Positions 40,592 to 54,000 of a stretch of DNA of 64,000 nucleotides are shown here, one piece after another; within the stretch, counting starts at the first letter, position 1; each line of letters opens with the position of its first letter. Source of the stretch: JAGQUL01 sp038212015 (GTDB taxonomy: Bacteria > Actinomycetota > Thermoleophilia > Gaiellales > SKUG01); NCBI GenBank assembly GCA_038212015.1, contig JBBQUY010000007.1, positions 3,240 to 67,239 on the forward strand, read 5' to 3'. Under the pieces are notes generated by a model that searched no databases, had not been told where the DNA came from, and saw only the letters and a list, made by a program, of their open reading frames with translations. The translations under genes and the position numbers were made by a program.

Positions 40592-41950
40592 TCAGAAGTT
40601 CTGGGGGCGGGCCGCGAGATGGTTGAGCGGCGAGAACGGCTGTACGCCTGCGCCTTCGATCGCGTCGAGCACGGGTGCCGGTCGCGAAACGCCATGCGTT
40701 CGGATGTGCATGATCTCGTCGACCATGCGGCTGGTGACCGGGTTGACGCCCTCGCCGAGCACGAGCTCGGTGCCCTTGGTGCCTGCGCTGGATGCCGCCT
40801 CGCCGATCACGACCGTGTCACGCGACCGCTCCAGCGCTTCGCTCCGAGAGATCTGGCCGGCGGCGAGCGCCTGCTGGAGCTTGGCGTTGCGTTCGACCGT
40901 GCTGGCGGTGATCGGCTGGCGCGGGAAGAAATCCATGCCCACGTGCAGCGGTGCATGGGGACTGCCCTCGGCAAGCACACGAGCCGCGGCGATCGCCTGC
41001 TCGTGCTCCCACGGCGAGAGCTCGTAATGCGTCGGGAAGCCGCCGTTGGCGAGGTTCGGCGTCAGCTGGAACGCATTGCGGTTGCGCACATACGAGTTCG
41101 CGACCTCGAAGTCCTGCTTCTCGTGGCTCCAGACCATGTGCACGCGCACGTCCTGGTCCTTGGCATGCGGCAGGAACTCCTGCATGACGAAGTCCGCGTC
41201 GGGATCCTTGGCGATCACCTTGGCTATGTCGTCGTGCGACGTCACGAAGTGGACGTCCTTGCCGCCGAGGCTGTTGACCTTCTTGAGCACGGCGGTCTCG
41301 GCGCCGAAGCGACCCGTGATGCGATCGAACGCGGCAGCGGCCTCGTCGGTGCCGCGCACGGGGATGGTGTCCGCGAGCGCCAGACCGGCGTCCTTGAGTC
41401 GGTCGTACGTAATCGACTTGGAGCCGGCTCGCTGGATGAAGCCCAGGTCGGCGAGCGCCGTGGCGCCCTCGACGGACTGGATCGCCGCGATCTTGTCGAG
41501 GTGCGTGTCCTTGAGGTTGCCGCCGCCGCGGAAGAGGAAGAGCGTTTCGCGGCCCTTGCCGGCGAGGAGCATGCCGTCGGCACCGGTGCCTTCGGCCAGT
41601 CGCACGAAGCCACGGTCCTTGCCGACCCGCAGCGATGCGTAGTTGGTCGAGATGATGTCCTCGCCCGGCACCATGCCCCGCTTCACGGCGGCTTCGATGA
41701 TCGACTGGGTGGTCTTCGGCGGCGTGCGGCCGATCCCGACGATCACGACGCGCGGCCGCATCGACTGGGGCGAGCTGGCCGCGAGCTGGATGACATCGGC
41801 GGCGTCGCGATCGAAGGTCGTGCCCGCGGTCCGGATCACGTCATCCGCGGCCGTCGCGAACGGAAGTGCATGCTGCACCGATCCGCCACCCCGAGGCACC
41901 ACGCGCACTGCCGCTTCGGCAATCGCCGACACGTTCATTGGTCCAGCCAT
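40592..41950 (-). CDS. ATP-grasp-fold protein (ligase-like), unknown substrate
   Basis: 452 residues. A pre-ATP-grasp Rossmann-like start covers about 65-145 (RPRVVIVGIGRTPPKTTQS). The ATP-grasp core follows about 205-410: KKVNSLGGKDVHFV (Lys223/224, the ATP lysine loop), VMQEFLPHAKDQDVRVHM (hinge and Mg-binding strand with Asp267), GGFPTHYELSPWEHEQA, a VGMDFF strand (Asp340) and LGEGVNPVTSR (Glu400, Asn403). The order agrees with RimK/ATP-grasp proteins, which join acids to amines. No signal peptide. Start ATG 41950; a second Met lies 12 nt inside. Divergence from named families means the substrate cannot be assigned. Confidence 0.75.
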   Translation of the reverse strand: MAGPMNVSAIAEAAVRVVPRGGGSVQHALPFATAADDVIRTAGTTFDRDAADVIQLAASSPQSMRPRVVIVGIGRTPPKTTQSIIEAAVKRGMVPGEDIISTNYASLRVGKDRGFVRLAEGTGADGMLLAGKGRETLFLFRGGGNLKDTHLDKIAAIQSVEGATALADLGFIQRAGSKSITYDRLKDAGLALADTIPVRGTDEAAAAFDRITGRFGAETAVLKKVNSLGGKDVHFVTSHDDIAKVIAKDPDADFVMQEFLPHAKDQDVRVHMVWSHEKQDFEVANSYVRNRNAFQLTPNLANGGFPTHYELSPWEHEQAIAAARVLAEGSPHAPLHVGMDFFPRQPITASTVERNAKLQQALAAGQISRSEALERSRDTVVIGEAASSAGTKGTELVLGEGVNPVTSRMVDEIMHIRTHGVSRPAPVLDAIEGAGVQPFSPLNHLAARPQNF

Positions 41951-42087
41951 CTCGCCCCACACTCCTGCACGCGTCCCCACGTGCTGGTCACACTCTCGGA
42001 GCGCACCTGTCCAGGGTGCACACCACGTCCTGCCAGAGTGTCGGGTGGAGGGGGTTCGCCGTTTCGTTCGAAGAGCGGCGGTGGCGG

Positions 42088-45000
42088 CTACGGCTGCAGG
42101 TCGAACTGCCAGGTCTGGTTGGACTGGCGCATGTTGCCCGACGGATCGACGGCGCGGACGAACCACGTGTGCAGGCCGGGCAGCAGCGAGGACTGCGCCA
42201 GGGTGAGGTTGTCAACGCGCCACTGGATCGGGAAGTAGCCGGGTGCGCCGAGCTCGGGATCGTCGCAGTACGCCTTCCGGTCCGGCGGCATCGCCGGGGT
42301 GCCGCGGTGGCACGCGTCGGTGGCGAGCACGAAGCGGAGCTGGACGGTGGAGCCGGCGAAGTCGGCCATGCGCAGCTTCGTGAGCACGACGCCGCCGGAG
42401 TCGCCAGCGAACGCGTTGCGGCGCGGGAGCGAGTTGTACATGCCGAGCGCCACGTTCGGTGCGCCGTCATGCTCGATGATCTCGTAGTCGCAGTCGACGC
42501 TGCCCACGCCGTAGATCGCCACGGCGCCGATCTCGCAGACGCTCTCCCAGCCGCCACCGTTGACGTTGATCTCGATCGCGACGCCGTCGTATGCGGTCTC
42601 GCCGATCATGTGCGTGTTGTAGCGGTGTTCGAGGCGGATTTCGCCGCCTGCCGCGGGCACGGTGGTCTGGTAGGTGACGGAGGTGTTCGTCGAGTTCCCG
42701 TCGAAGCCCGAGGCGGAGTTCGTGATCGGCAGGGTCTGGTCACCGACGCCGAGCGCATTGCCGGCTGCCGACCAGCCCGCGGCGCTCGTGGTGTTCCAGC
42801 TGGCCGCGGCGCCACCGTAGGTCGGCCCGGCGAGACAGCCCGCAGACAGGCCCGGGTCGAAGTCCACGGTGCAGATCGGCGCGCCCGCGCCCGTCGTCGG
42901 CGTGAAGCTCGTGACGTTGCCGGGCACGGTGGCCGCGAGCGAGCCATCGATGTAGACGCGGTACTGCGACACGCCCTTGAAGTCCCACGACGGCGACCAG
43001 GTGAGCGAATCGCCGGCCGCGAGCGGCGCGCCGTCCGCCGGCGTGAGCAGGTCGAACGGATCAGGCGGCGTGGTGTCGGGCACCGACATCGCCAGGAACG
43101 AGAACGGGAAGACCGCGGAGTTGCCGACCGCGTCGAAGGCGCGAACCGACCAGTTGTGCGGTGCCGTCGTGCCGACGACCGCGCCACCGAGGATCTGGTG
43201 CGTACCGTTGCTGGTGCCGAGGATGTTGGTGGCGACGGTCGTTCCGTCGATGACCAGGTCGTACCTCGCGACACCGCTGCCGGTATCTGCACCGGCCGTC
43301 CACGAGAACGTCAGCATGCCCTCGTTCTCCGTCGCTCCGTTCGCCGGGAAGATCGCGGTGAGCCCGTTCGGCGGGGTCGTGTCGACGATGACGGTGCGCG
43401 GTGCGCCGGCCGACGTGACGCGTCCCGCGCTGTCGAACGCACGCAGCGACCAGGTCGTCGGGCCCTCGGGCAGCGCGATCGGGGACGAGAAGCTCGTCGG
43501 CACGTTGCTGAAGACATACACGCTCGCGCCGATCGTCAGCTCCACGCGAGCGAGGCAGTTGTCGTCGCTCGCATTCCAGCTGAACGACGGCGTCGTGTCG
43601 GCGGTGTAGGAGTTGTCTGCAGGCGAGGCGTAGGCGATTGCCGGTGCGGCGGCGTCGATGCGCACGTTCATCGGGTTCGGCGTGGATGCGCGCGACAGGC
43701 CGAAGTTGTCGCGGGCGACGACATGCCAGTTGTGGGCGCCGCCGGTCAGCGGCGCAACGAGCGTGTGGCTGGTGGTCGCCGGTCCGACGCTCGTCAGCAG
43801 CGCGCCGTCGACGTATACGTCGTAGCCGGCGAGACCGCTCGTGGCGTCGGAGGAGGCCTGCCACGACAGGGTCGGTGTGGCGCTCGTGTACGTCGGTGCG
43901 GTCTCGCACGTCGGCGCGGCCGGGCCGTTGGTGATCGCGGGCAGCGCCGGCAGCGCTGCGGGTGCGTCGAGGTTGAACGCGGTGGGTGGCACCGAGTCGT
44001 TCATGACGTAGATCGACGGCGTGTCGGTGAAGTTGCCGGCGCGATCGTACGCGCGCACCCACATCGTGTAGCCACCGTCCGGCAGCGCGCCGTAGTCGCG
44101 GGACGTGACGGCTGCGCCGAGCGACGAGAAGTACGGAGCGGCCGCGCCATCCGGATCGATCCAGAACTGCTGGTTCGCGATGCCGCTCGCCACCGGCAGC
44201 GCGGGGTCGGTCGGGGCGCTCCACGACACCACGGTCGCGACGCGCGTCAGCGTTGCATCCACGATCGGCGGCGTGCGATCGATGACGAACGTGCGCGACA
44301 GGCTCGTCACGGTGCCCGTGTACGGATCGATCTGCTCGATGCGCCAGGTATGGCTGCCGTCACCGGGGTCGGCGCCGAGCGTGTGGTCCGTCGTCGGGTA
44401 CAGCTCGCTGCCGACGTTCGCGCCGTTCAGGTACACGTTGTAGCTCGTCGGCGGCGGGCCGCCGTCGCTCGGCCAGTCCCAGTCGAGCAGCGGGACGGTG
44501 TTCAGCCAGGCGTTGTTCGCCGGCGAGACGAGCACGGGGACGGGAATCGCCGGGTATCCGGTGAACAGCACTGCTGCCGTGTCGCGCGTGTTGCCCACCA
44601 CGTCGAACGCGCGAATGACGATCGAGTGGACCCCGTTGGTGATGCCGCTCACCGTCGTGGACGTCGTGCCGGCCGGCCGGGTGGCACGCACGGTGCCGTC
44701 GATGATCACCTGGTATGCCGCCGCGGGCGCGAGGCCGCTCTCGAGGTCGGACGATGCCGACCACGCGACGTCGACGAAGCCGCGGACGGTCGTGCCACCG
44801 GCAGGAGCCGTGATCGCGAACGCGGTCGGCGGGGTCGTGTCGATTCCGAAGCTGTAGGGGCCGAAGCTGGACGAGTTGCCCGCGACGTCCCAGGCGACGA
44901 ACGTCCAGGTGTGCGCGCCGTCAGCCAGTGCTGCGGACGGCGTCCAGCTGCCCTCGGTGCCACTGGCGACCGCGGCCGGAACGCCGGCGCCGTCGAGGTA

Positions 45001-48000
45001 GACCTCGACGCGGGCAAGGCACGTCGCGTCGGCCGCGTTCCAGTCGAGCGTGGGGGTGGTGTCACCGCTCCAGCTGCCCATGGCAGGAGCGTTGAGCGAG
45101 CCTGTCGGGGCTGCCGTGTCGATCTGGAAGTTCGCCGGGAACGCCGGGTCGGCGTTGCGGAAGTTCGCCTGGAAATCGAGCGCGCGAACGCCGAGCGTAT
45201 GCGCACCGTCGGTCAGCGCGGGCGGAGTCCACGACGTGCCGGGTGCGGCGACCGTGCCGTCCACTGCGCCGATGCCGTCGACGTACACGTCGTAGTGCGA
45301 CAGTCCGGATTCGGTGTCGCTCGAGGCGCTCCACGTGAGGGCCGGTGTTGCGGTGGCGTACGTGGGCACCGCGCCGCAGGCGGGTGCAGGCTGGCCGGTG
45401 GTGATCGCCGGCACGACCGGGTTCGTCGGGAGGTTGAGCGAGAACGCGGTCGGCGGCGTGATGTCGTAGATGACCTTGGTGATGTCACCCGTCGTGTCGA
45501 GCGTGTCGGTGCGGTTGCCGACGCGGTCGATCTCGACGACGCGGTAGCGGTAGCAGTTCGGCTGCGCGACCGAGCTGTCGACGTGGGGGCTGGCCGGCTG
45601 GCCGGGCGCCGACGGGTACACGGTCCACGCCGTCCACACGCCACAGGTGTCGGTGGCGATCGTGTACGGCGCGCGCTGGCGTTCGATGCGCCACGTCTCG
45701 ATGCCCGAGCCGGCGCCGTCGCCACCGGTGGTGTAGGACAGATCGACGAGGAAGTCGGTGACGAATCCGTTCTCTTGGTCGAGCGTCGCGCCGGTCGGAG
45801 CATCGCCGTCGATGTTGACCGTGAACGGAATCGTCGTGGTGAGGCCGGCGCCGTTGGCGACCTGCACGATCGGCGCGGCACCGGGCGTGAGTGCGGTGGG
45901 CGCCCAGGCATATCGGCCGGTGAACGCTCCCGTCGACGTGAACGTGAACGTCGAACCGAGGGCCGGGAACACGGCCGCGCCGGTGCCGGATTCGGGGTCG
46001 GTCGCTGTGACGCTCACGTTGAAGCTCGCCGGCGCGGTCGGGGCGGCCTTCACCCAGATGGTGTCGGGCGCGGAGACCCACTGCTCGGCCGTATTCGCGT
46101 TCTCCGTGATCGTGATCGACGCGCCGGTCGGAGCGGTCGTGTCGACCATGCGCGCGGCGGAGACCGGCGAGTAGCCGACGTTGCCGACGTTGTCGGTGGA
46201 CGCGACGCGGTAGCGGTAGCACGTGGCGTGCACGAGCGTGTCCGCGTACGAGGCGCCGCCTGCGGGGCCAGCGGGGTCCCAGGTGCCGGTCCAGGCGCAG
46301 GCGCCGCCGGCGAGGGTGCCGGTCTCGCGCTCGAGCTGGTAGCCGGCGAGTCCGGAGCCGCCGCCGTCGCCGCCCGACGTGTAGTTGATCGTCAGCGTGG
46401 TGCTCGTGGTGTAGCCGCCCGGATGGGCGACGGTGGCGCCGGTCGGGGCGTCGGGGTCGGCGACGACCTCGAACGGCAGGTCAAGCGATCCGAGGCTGTT
46501 GGAGCGCACTGCCGCGTCGACGGAGGCTGGTGGGGCGCCCGCCGGGCCGGTCCACGTGTACGTGCGCACGAAGTTCGGGCCGGGGCCGGGCATGACGCCT
46601 GCGCCGGTGAAGCCTGCTGCGAGCGTCGGGAAGGTCACGTCGAGGATGCCCGACGCGGCGTTCGCGGTGACGTTCGCGTCGAACGTACCGGTGCGGCCTG
46701 CGCCGGTGTTGACGAACAGGCGGGTCGGCGAGGCCAGGTGCGTCCACTGCGTTCCGGTGTTCTCGCTGAGCGTGATGCTGCCGGTCGGCGGCGTCAGGTC
46801 GATCTTCGTCTCGTCGGTGCCCGTGAAGGTGCCGACGTTGCCGACGTTGTCGGTGACGACGAGGCGGTAGCGCGCGCAGTCGCCGTCGGCGACGACGTCG
46901 TTGCGCGTGCCCGTGAGCATTCCGACTCCGGTCGCGACCGTGGTCGCGTAGCCGGTCCAGCCGATGCAGGTGCCGGCGCTCAGCGTGCCGGTGGCGCGCA
47001 GCAGCGTCCAGCCCTGGATGCCCGAGCCCGCTCCGTCGGTGCCGGTGGCGACGTTCACGACGACGGTCGTCGACGGGTTGTAGCTGTTGGGGTTGGACAC
47101 GCTGCCCGTAGCGGGCGCGGCACTGTCGGGCGTCAGTTCGAACTGGACGTCGTCGTTGTTGCCCGCGGGATCAAACGCGGTCGCGTTCAGGGTGGGCGGA
47201 TCGGCAACGACGCCGGACGTGTTGAACGAGTAGGTCTGGGCGTAGCGATCAGCCGGGCCGACGGGCGCGGTCTGGGTGGCGGGAAGGCCGCCCGTCCATC
47301 CGGCGCCTGCTGCATCGAACTCCACGCGATCGACGCCGCTCGCGTCGGAGGCCGTCATCTGCACGTCGAACGCATAGTTGCCCGCAGGCGCGGTCGGGTT
47401 GTACCAGAGCTCGTTGTTGGTGCCGATCGGACCCGCCCAGAACGTGTACGGGGTCGCTTCGACGAACGAGTGGAACCCGACGAAGGGCGGGAAATTGTCG
47501 AGGAAGATCGTGATCGAGTCCGTGGCGGACACGTTGCCGGCGAGGTCGTAGCTCGTGGCGGTGACGACGTAGGTGCCGTCGTCGATGCCGTCGATGAACG
47601 TCGCCCAGTCGCAGGAGAACGTCCACGAAGGGCTCGCGCCGCCGAGCGTCGCCGGGTCGCAGATCACGCCGGTGCCCGGCGCCTCCGGTCCGGCCCAGGT
47701 CAGGCGGACGCGGTCGATGCCGGAGTGGGCATCGCCGGCGGTGCCCGAGATCGCGAAGGTGCTGCCCAGGACGCTGCCGGTCGCGGGCGAGGTGATGTCG
47801 ACGGTCGGCGGCGTCAGGTCGACGCGGCGCGCGGTCGCCGGCGTGCTCGATCCAACGTTGCCGACGTTGTCGGTGACGTCGAGTCGATAGCGGTAGCACT
47901 GGCTGCCGAGCGCGGTGACGTCATGGTTGTAGCTCGCCGGAGCGATGCCGACGCCGCTCGTCACCGGGCTCCACGTGCCGGTGAATGCGCCGCACGCGTC

Positions 48001-51000
48001 GTTGGTGAGGGGGGCGGTGTCGACGAGCAGCGCCCAGCTGGCGAGGCCCGATTCGAGTGCGGGTTCGGAGCCGGCACCGAGCGTCACCGCGACGATCGCC
48101 GTGGACTGTCGGCCGTTCACGACGCTGGCGGTCATCCCCGTCGGGTCATTGCCGTCCAGACGCACCTCGAAGCCGACGCTCCCGAAATTGCCGGCGCCGT
48201 CGAAGGCGGTGGCGGTGAGCGCGCCGGGCGGGGCGAGCGCCGCCGGATTGGCGAACGTGTACTCCATCGTGAACGCGTCCGCGACCGGAAGCGGCGACGT
48301 GAAGGCGGCGTTGGTGACGCCGGCTGCCGGGGTCCAGCCAGCACCGAATCCGGGGAACTCGACACGGTTGACGCCGCTGCCTGCATCGGAGGCGGTCATG
48401 CGTGCGTCGAGCTGGTAGGCGCCGGCGGGTGCGGTCGGATTGACCCAGGCGACGTTGCCGAGCGAGTGCATGAACGCGCTGCCGAAGTCGTTCCAGCTGT
48501 GCCATGCGCGCATCGGTGGCTGGTTGTCCACGAGCACGGTGATCGAGTCGGTCGCGGAGGCGTTGCCGGCGCGGTCGTAGCTCGTTGCCGTGATCGTGTA
48601 CCAGCCGTCGTCGAACGTCGTCGTGTTCCAGCTGCACGTGAAGGACCATGCGGGGCTGGAACCGCCAAGCGTGGCGGGATCGCAGATGACGCCGGTACCG
48701 GGTGCCTCGGGGCCCGTCCACGTCAGGCGAACGCGATCGATGCCCGAGTGCGCGTCGGTCGCGGTTCCGCCGATGCTGAAGGTCGCGCTCTGAGAGCTTG
48801 CATCTGCCGGAGAGGTGATGTCCACGGCTGGCGGCACGAGATCGACGCGCCGCGCGCCCACCGGCGCACTGAAGCCGGTGTTGCCCACGTTGTCAGCGAC
48901 CTGCATGCGGTAGCGGTAGCAGCGGCTGCCGAGCGCGGTGACGTCATGCGCTGCCGCTGCGGGCGCCGTTCCCGCCCCGCCGACCGCGGTGTTCCACGTC
49001 CCGTTCCATGCGCCGCAGGTGTCATTGACGAGCGGTGCCCAGTCGAATTCCAGGGCCCAGGTGCCGAGGCCGGACCCGCCGACCTCGTCGGTGCCGGGTG
49101 CGATCGTGACGTTCACGATCGGTGTGTTCTGCAGACCGCTCGGCACCGACGCGAGCATTTCGGTCGGCGCGTTGCCGTCGAGCCGCACCTCGAAGCTGGT
49201 CGTGGACGAGTTCCCTGCGCCGTCGAACGCGCGTGCCTGGACGACGCCCGGCTCCGCGAGCGATGTCGGCGTCGTCCACGTGTAGGCGAGCGTGTAGGCG
49301 TTCGCTGCGGGCGTCGGGGACGTGAAGGCGCCGTTGGTGATGGCGGCGGGTGTCCAGCCCGCGCCCAGCGCCGGGAACTCGACGCGGTTCACGCCGCTGC
49401 CCGCATCGGTCGCGGTGACGCGCGCATCGAGCTGGAAGGTGCCGGGCGCCGCGACGCTGTTGACCCATGCGATGGAGCCGACGGTGTGCGTGTAGGACGA
49501 GCCGCTCACCTCGTTCCAGCTGTGCCAGTTGATGATCGGAGGATTGTTGTCGAGCCGGTAGGTGCGCGAGACGACCGTCGACCAGCGACCCGAGCGATCG
49601 CGGGCTCGCACGAACACCGTGTAGTCGCCGTCAGCCAACAGGGGCGCCGTCGTGTTCCAGGAGCAGGTCCAGCCAAGGTCGTCCCACGTGCCCGTGAACG
49701 TCGTGATCGACGCGCAGGCGGTGCCGGTCGCGTCGGGGAGCGCGTCGGCGTCGGGGCCGTCGGCGAGTTCCCAGGTGACGTTCACTTCCTGGATGCCGCT
49801 GCCGGTGTCCGGATATTCGGGGAAGGTGCCTTCCCACAGGTCGTTCGTGCGGCCGGTGATGTCGAAGGTGCCGCGCTGGTCGCTGCCGTCGGCGGGTCCG
49901 CTGATCGAGACCTCGGGATCGGCGAAGTCGAACCGGCGCATGCCGTTGGACGGGATCAGGGTCTCGTTGCCGACGTTGTCGTAGACGCGGACCTTCGTCT
50001 CCAGGCACCAGGAATCCAGGAAGTCGGGAATCCCGTCACCTGGCGCAAAGTCGTTCATCAGCCAGTTCATGGTGACGATGCCGCCGTTGCCGATGGCGCC
50101 GCTGCGATTGGGGTCGCCGTCGCCTGCGAACCAGGGGTCCCAGGCGCCGCACACGCCATCTTCGAGCGGTGCCGTGCGAAGGTCGAGGACCCAGCTGCCA
50201 ACTCCCGAAAGCGCGTCAGTGCCGACCTGGATGGTCTGCGTGTAGGTCGTCGTCGACTGCAGGCCGGTCAGGGGCGTCATCGAGCCGCCGGTGGGGCCGG
50301 CACCGTCGGGCTCGATGCGGAAGTTGAGGGCGGGTGCGCCGGTCGCATTGCCGACGTTGTCGATCGCGGTCGCGTTGTTGAGCGCGGGATCGCCGGCTCC
50401 GCCGCCTGCAAAGGAGTAGTTCCAGGACCAGGTGTTGCCGAGCCCGACCGTGGTGTCGGATCCGCCCGGACCCCACGCGGCGCCGGCGCCGAGATTGGGG
50501 AAGTCGACGCGGTTCATGCCGGAGGCGGGGTCGGTCGCGGTGACCGTGGCGGTTGCCGTCCCTGCGCCGGCGCCGACGGTGGAGTTGAACCAGAGCAGGT
50601 CGGCGTTCGCGCCGCCGGGGGCGTGCAGCCACGGCGAGCTCTCGGTCCATGACGTCCACGAAGCGGTCGGTGCACCCGTGTCGACGATGATGCCATTGGA
50701 GCACGCGACGTTCGCCAGGTTCCCGACGTTGTCGACGCCGCGAACGCACGCGAAGTAGGTCGCGCCGTTGGTCAGGGTCAGGCCGGTGCGCAGCGTGTTC
50801 GTCGTCATCCCGGTGCTCGCCCAGGGGGAGGTGGCTCCCGCGCCGCAGTCGACACCGGTGCTGCTCGTGCTGAAGCAGGCGTCGTAGGAGGCGAGGCCGG
50901 AGCCGCCGGCGACGTCCGTGATCGTGTCCCAGTTCGACTGGAGCTGGGTCGTGGACGCGGTGTAGTCGAGGTCGGCGGCGCTTCCGTCACGGAGCCCGGC

Positions 51001-54000
51001 GGTCTGCGGGGGCGAGGCGGTGTCCACGGTCTGTCCATTGGTGCAGACGGAGGGGCCGACGTTGCCCGCGAGATCGATCGCGCGCACGCACGTGTAGTAG
51101 ATCTGGGCGTTCGTGAGCGCCAGCCCCGTGCGGGTGACGAAGAGGTCGTTGCTGCCGGTGCTCGTCCAGGCCTGCACGATCGTGCCCGCGCAGTCGACGG
51201 CGCCGCTCGTGGCGGTCGACATGCAGTACTCGTAGTTGAGGATGCCGGCGCCATCCGGGGCAGCCGTCCAGTTCGCGGACAGCTGCGTTGCGCTCGGCGT
51301 GAAGGCGATGTCGGCGGCGAGCCCGTCGGCCGGGCTGCCAGGCGCTCCGGGAGGCCCGGTGTCGATGCCGAACTTGTCGCACGGCCCGAGGTTGGTTCCT
51401 GGGCACAGTCCGACTGCCGGGTTGGGGTCGATCGTCGTCCAGGGACTGGCGTCGGATTCGCCGCCGTCCTCTTCCGTGCGCGCGCGCATGTAGTAGAAGC
51501 CTTCGGCGAGCGCCGGGGACGTCCAGGAATCGGTCGTGCTGCCGAGCACCTGTCCGGCGGGCGAGGTGCCTTCGGCGACGAGGGTGTTGCAGAGTGCGTC
51601 GGCGCAGATCTGGTAGCGGATGTGGTGGTACCAGTCCGGGTCGTTCAGGTTGGCGCGCAGCGTCGGGGTGGTGTCACCGGTGTAGCCGCTCGGACCCATG
51701 AAGCTCGAGTGGCGCAGGTTCGTCGGCGGGGGGGTGGAGTCGGTGGCGGGGGCGCTGAAATCGATGTAGGTGTCGGCGTGGCCGGTCGTGAGCGAGATCG
51801 TCTCGTACGCGCGCGAGTTGTTGTACACCTTGAGCGCGTACTCGACGTAGAAGTACTCGGTCGGCAGCATCGACCGGGATGTGGGCGTCGCCGTCACGGT
51901 CGGGCTGTAGCAGGCGCCCGCGCCGAGCGTCGCCTGCGGAGAGGCGGCGGACCAGGTCGTCATCGGGGTGCTGGCGGTGATCGCGCCGGCGGCAGTGCGG
52001 ATCTTCCACACGCGCGCCCGGAAGCCGACGTCGATCGTGCCGGTCGAGAGCGGCTCGCGGCAGACGCGCGCACCGATCGTCCACGTACCGCCCGAGAGCG
52101 TCGTTCCGCCATTGCTGGCGCTCGTCCAGCCGTAACTGCCGGCCCCGCCGCCGGGGTAGCGGCGCTGGATGCGACCGCTCGCGTCACCGACCCAGGCGAG
52201 GCTCGCGCTGCGAGCGGCTCCGGTCACGATCTCGTTGCCGCCCGCGGCGTTGGCCTGCAGCGTCCACGTCGCGCCACCGTTGGTGGTCTGCGCGATGGTG
52301 CCGCCGGTGCCCGCGGCGAACGCGTTCGAGGCATCGACGGCCTGGACCCAGTTGAACTGCTGACCGGTCAATCCAACGGCCTGCTGCGTCCACAGCCAGC
52401 CGTTCGACGAGCCGTTCACCGTCTTGTAGATGGCGCCGGTCGCGCCCACGGCCCAGGCGATCTCACCATCGACGGCAGAGATGGAGCGGAAGTCGGCGAC
52501 GTTCTGGAACTTGTACCCGATCTGGGGGTTGGTGTTGCCGTTCATGTTGTCGGCGCGATAGACCTTGCTCGGCGACGTCACCACCCAGGCTGGATATGGC
52601 GGGCTTCCAGGCGTGCCGACGATGTCGACGCTCCACACGTCGCCCATGTTCGGCTCGTTCTTGTTCGCCCACGCGCCACCGCCGTTGCTGGTGTAGCCGA
52701 CGTACTTGCCGGTGCCACCGGTCATCGCGACGTTCGCGTCGAGCGCGTCGATGTCGTAGAGCGTCTGGTTCGGCACGCCGCCGTCGGCTGCACCGAACGT
52801 TGCTGCGCCGTTCGCGTTCGTCGAACGGCGGATCGTGCCGTTGTCGCCCGCGACCCACACGACCGACGGGCTCGGCGCCGAGATGCCGCGCAGCACTGCC
52901 GTCGTCCCGGTCCAGTGGCGGGTCCAGGAGCAGCCACCGTCGAGCGAACGCAGGATGTAGCCGAGCTCGCCCGCGGCGTAGATCGTCTGGTCGTCGGCGG
53001 CCTCCATCGCGTAGATGCGCGTGCCGAACGCGGCGGTGCCGTCCTGGATCGCCCAGCCGTTCGGGCCTCCACTCGGCGTCGCCGTGGCGATCGCGGCGCC
53101 CGGCGAGGCGTTTCGCGCGATCATCGATCCCCAGATCGATTCACCGACCCCGTCGATCGGCAGCTTCGTGCACGAACTCGCCGGCCCGGTGGCGAGCGAG
53201 ACGTTCTCCGACCCGGTCACGACCGCATTGGCCGTGCTCATCGGGTGGATGCGCTGCGGGAAGTCGGCGGTCGGGTCGACGACGTACGGCAGCCCGAGCC
53301 GGCGGTCATTGACGGTGAACGATGCGATGTTGCCTCGGAGCTTCCACTTCGGGCGCATCGAGACGCGATTTCGAGCGTTGAGCACGACCGGGGCGGCGAG
53401 CACGACCTTGCCGCCGTACACGATGCGGCCGGCGCCGTCGATGTACGGCTTGCGGCCCTTGGTGTACGTCAGTCGCCAGCGCCAGGTGCGAACGCCCTGG
53501 CGAGTGTGGACGACGATCGATTCCTTGACGGTGCCGTAGCCGGATTCCAGCACGACGTCGTAGTCGGAGGTCTCGTAGCGGGCACCGCCGCGGAACCGCA
53601 CGAGCTTCGCCGCCGGCACGTCGAGCATGCGCCAGCCAGAGGTGCCGAGCCCGTCGGGCAGGTTGATCCGGAACGGGCCCGACAGGGTGGCGGGAAAGTC
53701 GAGCCCCGACGTGTCGTGGCCGGACCGGAGGCGGCGGGCGGGGACGTGGACGCGGCCGCCGAGGGGGCGGTTGACCCAGCCGGGGCTCACCGTGCGGCGG
53801 GTGCAGACGCGAAGGGTCCGTCCCTTGACGCGGCGAACGAAGGTGCCCTTGCCGGCAGCTCGGTAGCCCTTTCGCAGCAGTGTGCGTACCGTGCCGCGGC
53901 GCAGGACGAGCACCTGGTCGCAGGTGGCGGTCGCCTTGCGAACCGGGACGCTCTGTCCAGGTCGGGCATCGGCGGGGGCAGCGAACATGGCGGGGAGCAT

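Noticed and set aside
47460..49550. Possible CRISPR or mobile repeat because of exact-period repeats
   Set aside because: The repeats are in frame, 341 codons each, and encode Ig-like modules; there are no short spacers or terminal inverted repeats.
41866..50652. Open frame of 2,928 codons on the plus strand
   Set aside because: It lies antisense to the giant protein. Its translation is dominated by Arg/Gly/Ala/Val low-complexity strings typical of a high-GC shadow frame, while the minus frame shows recognisable Ig-like motifs and periodic modules.
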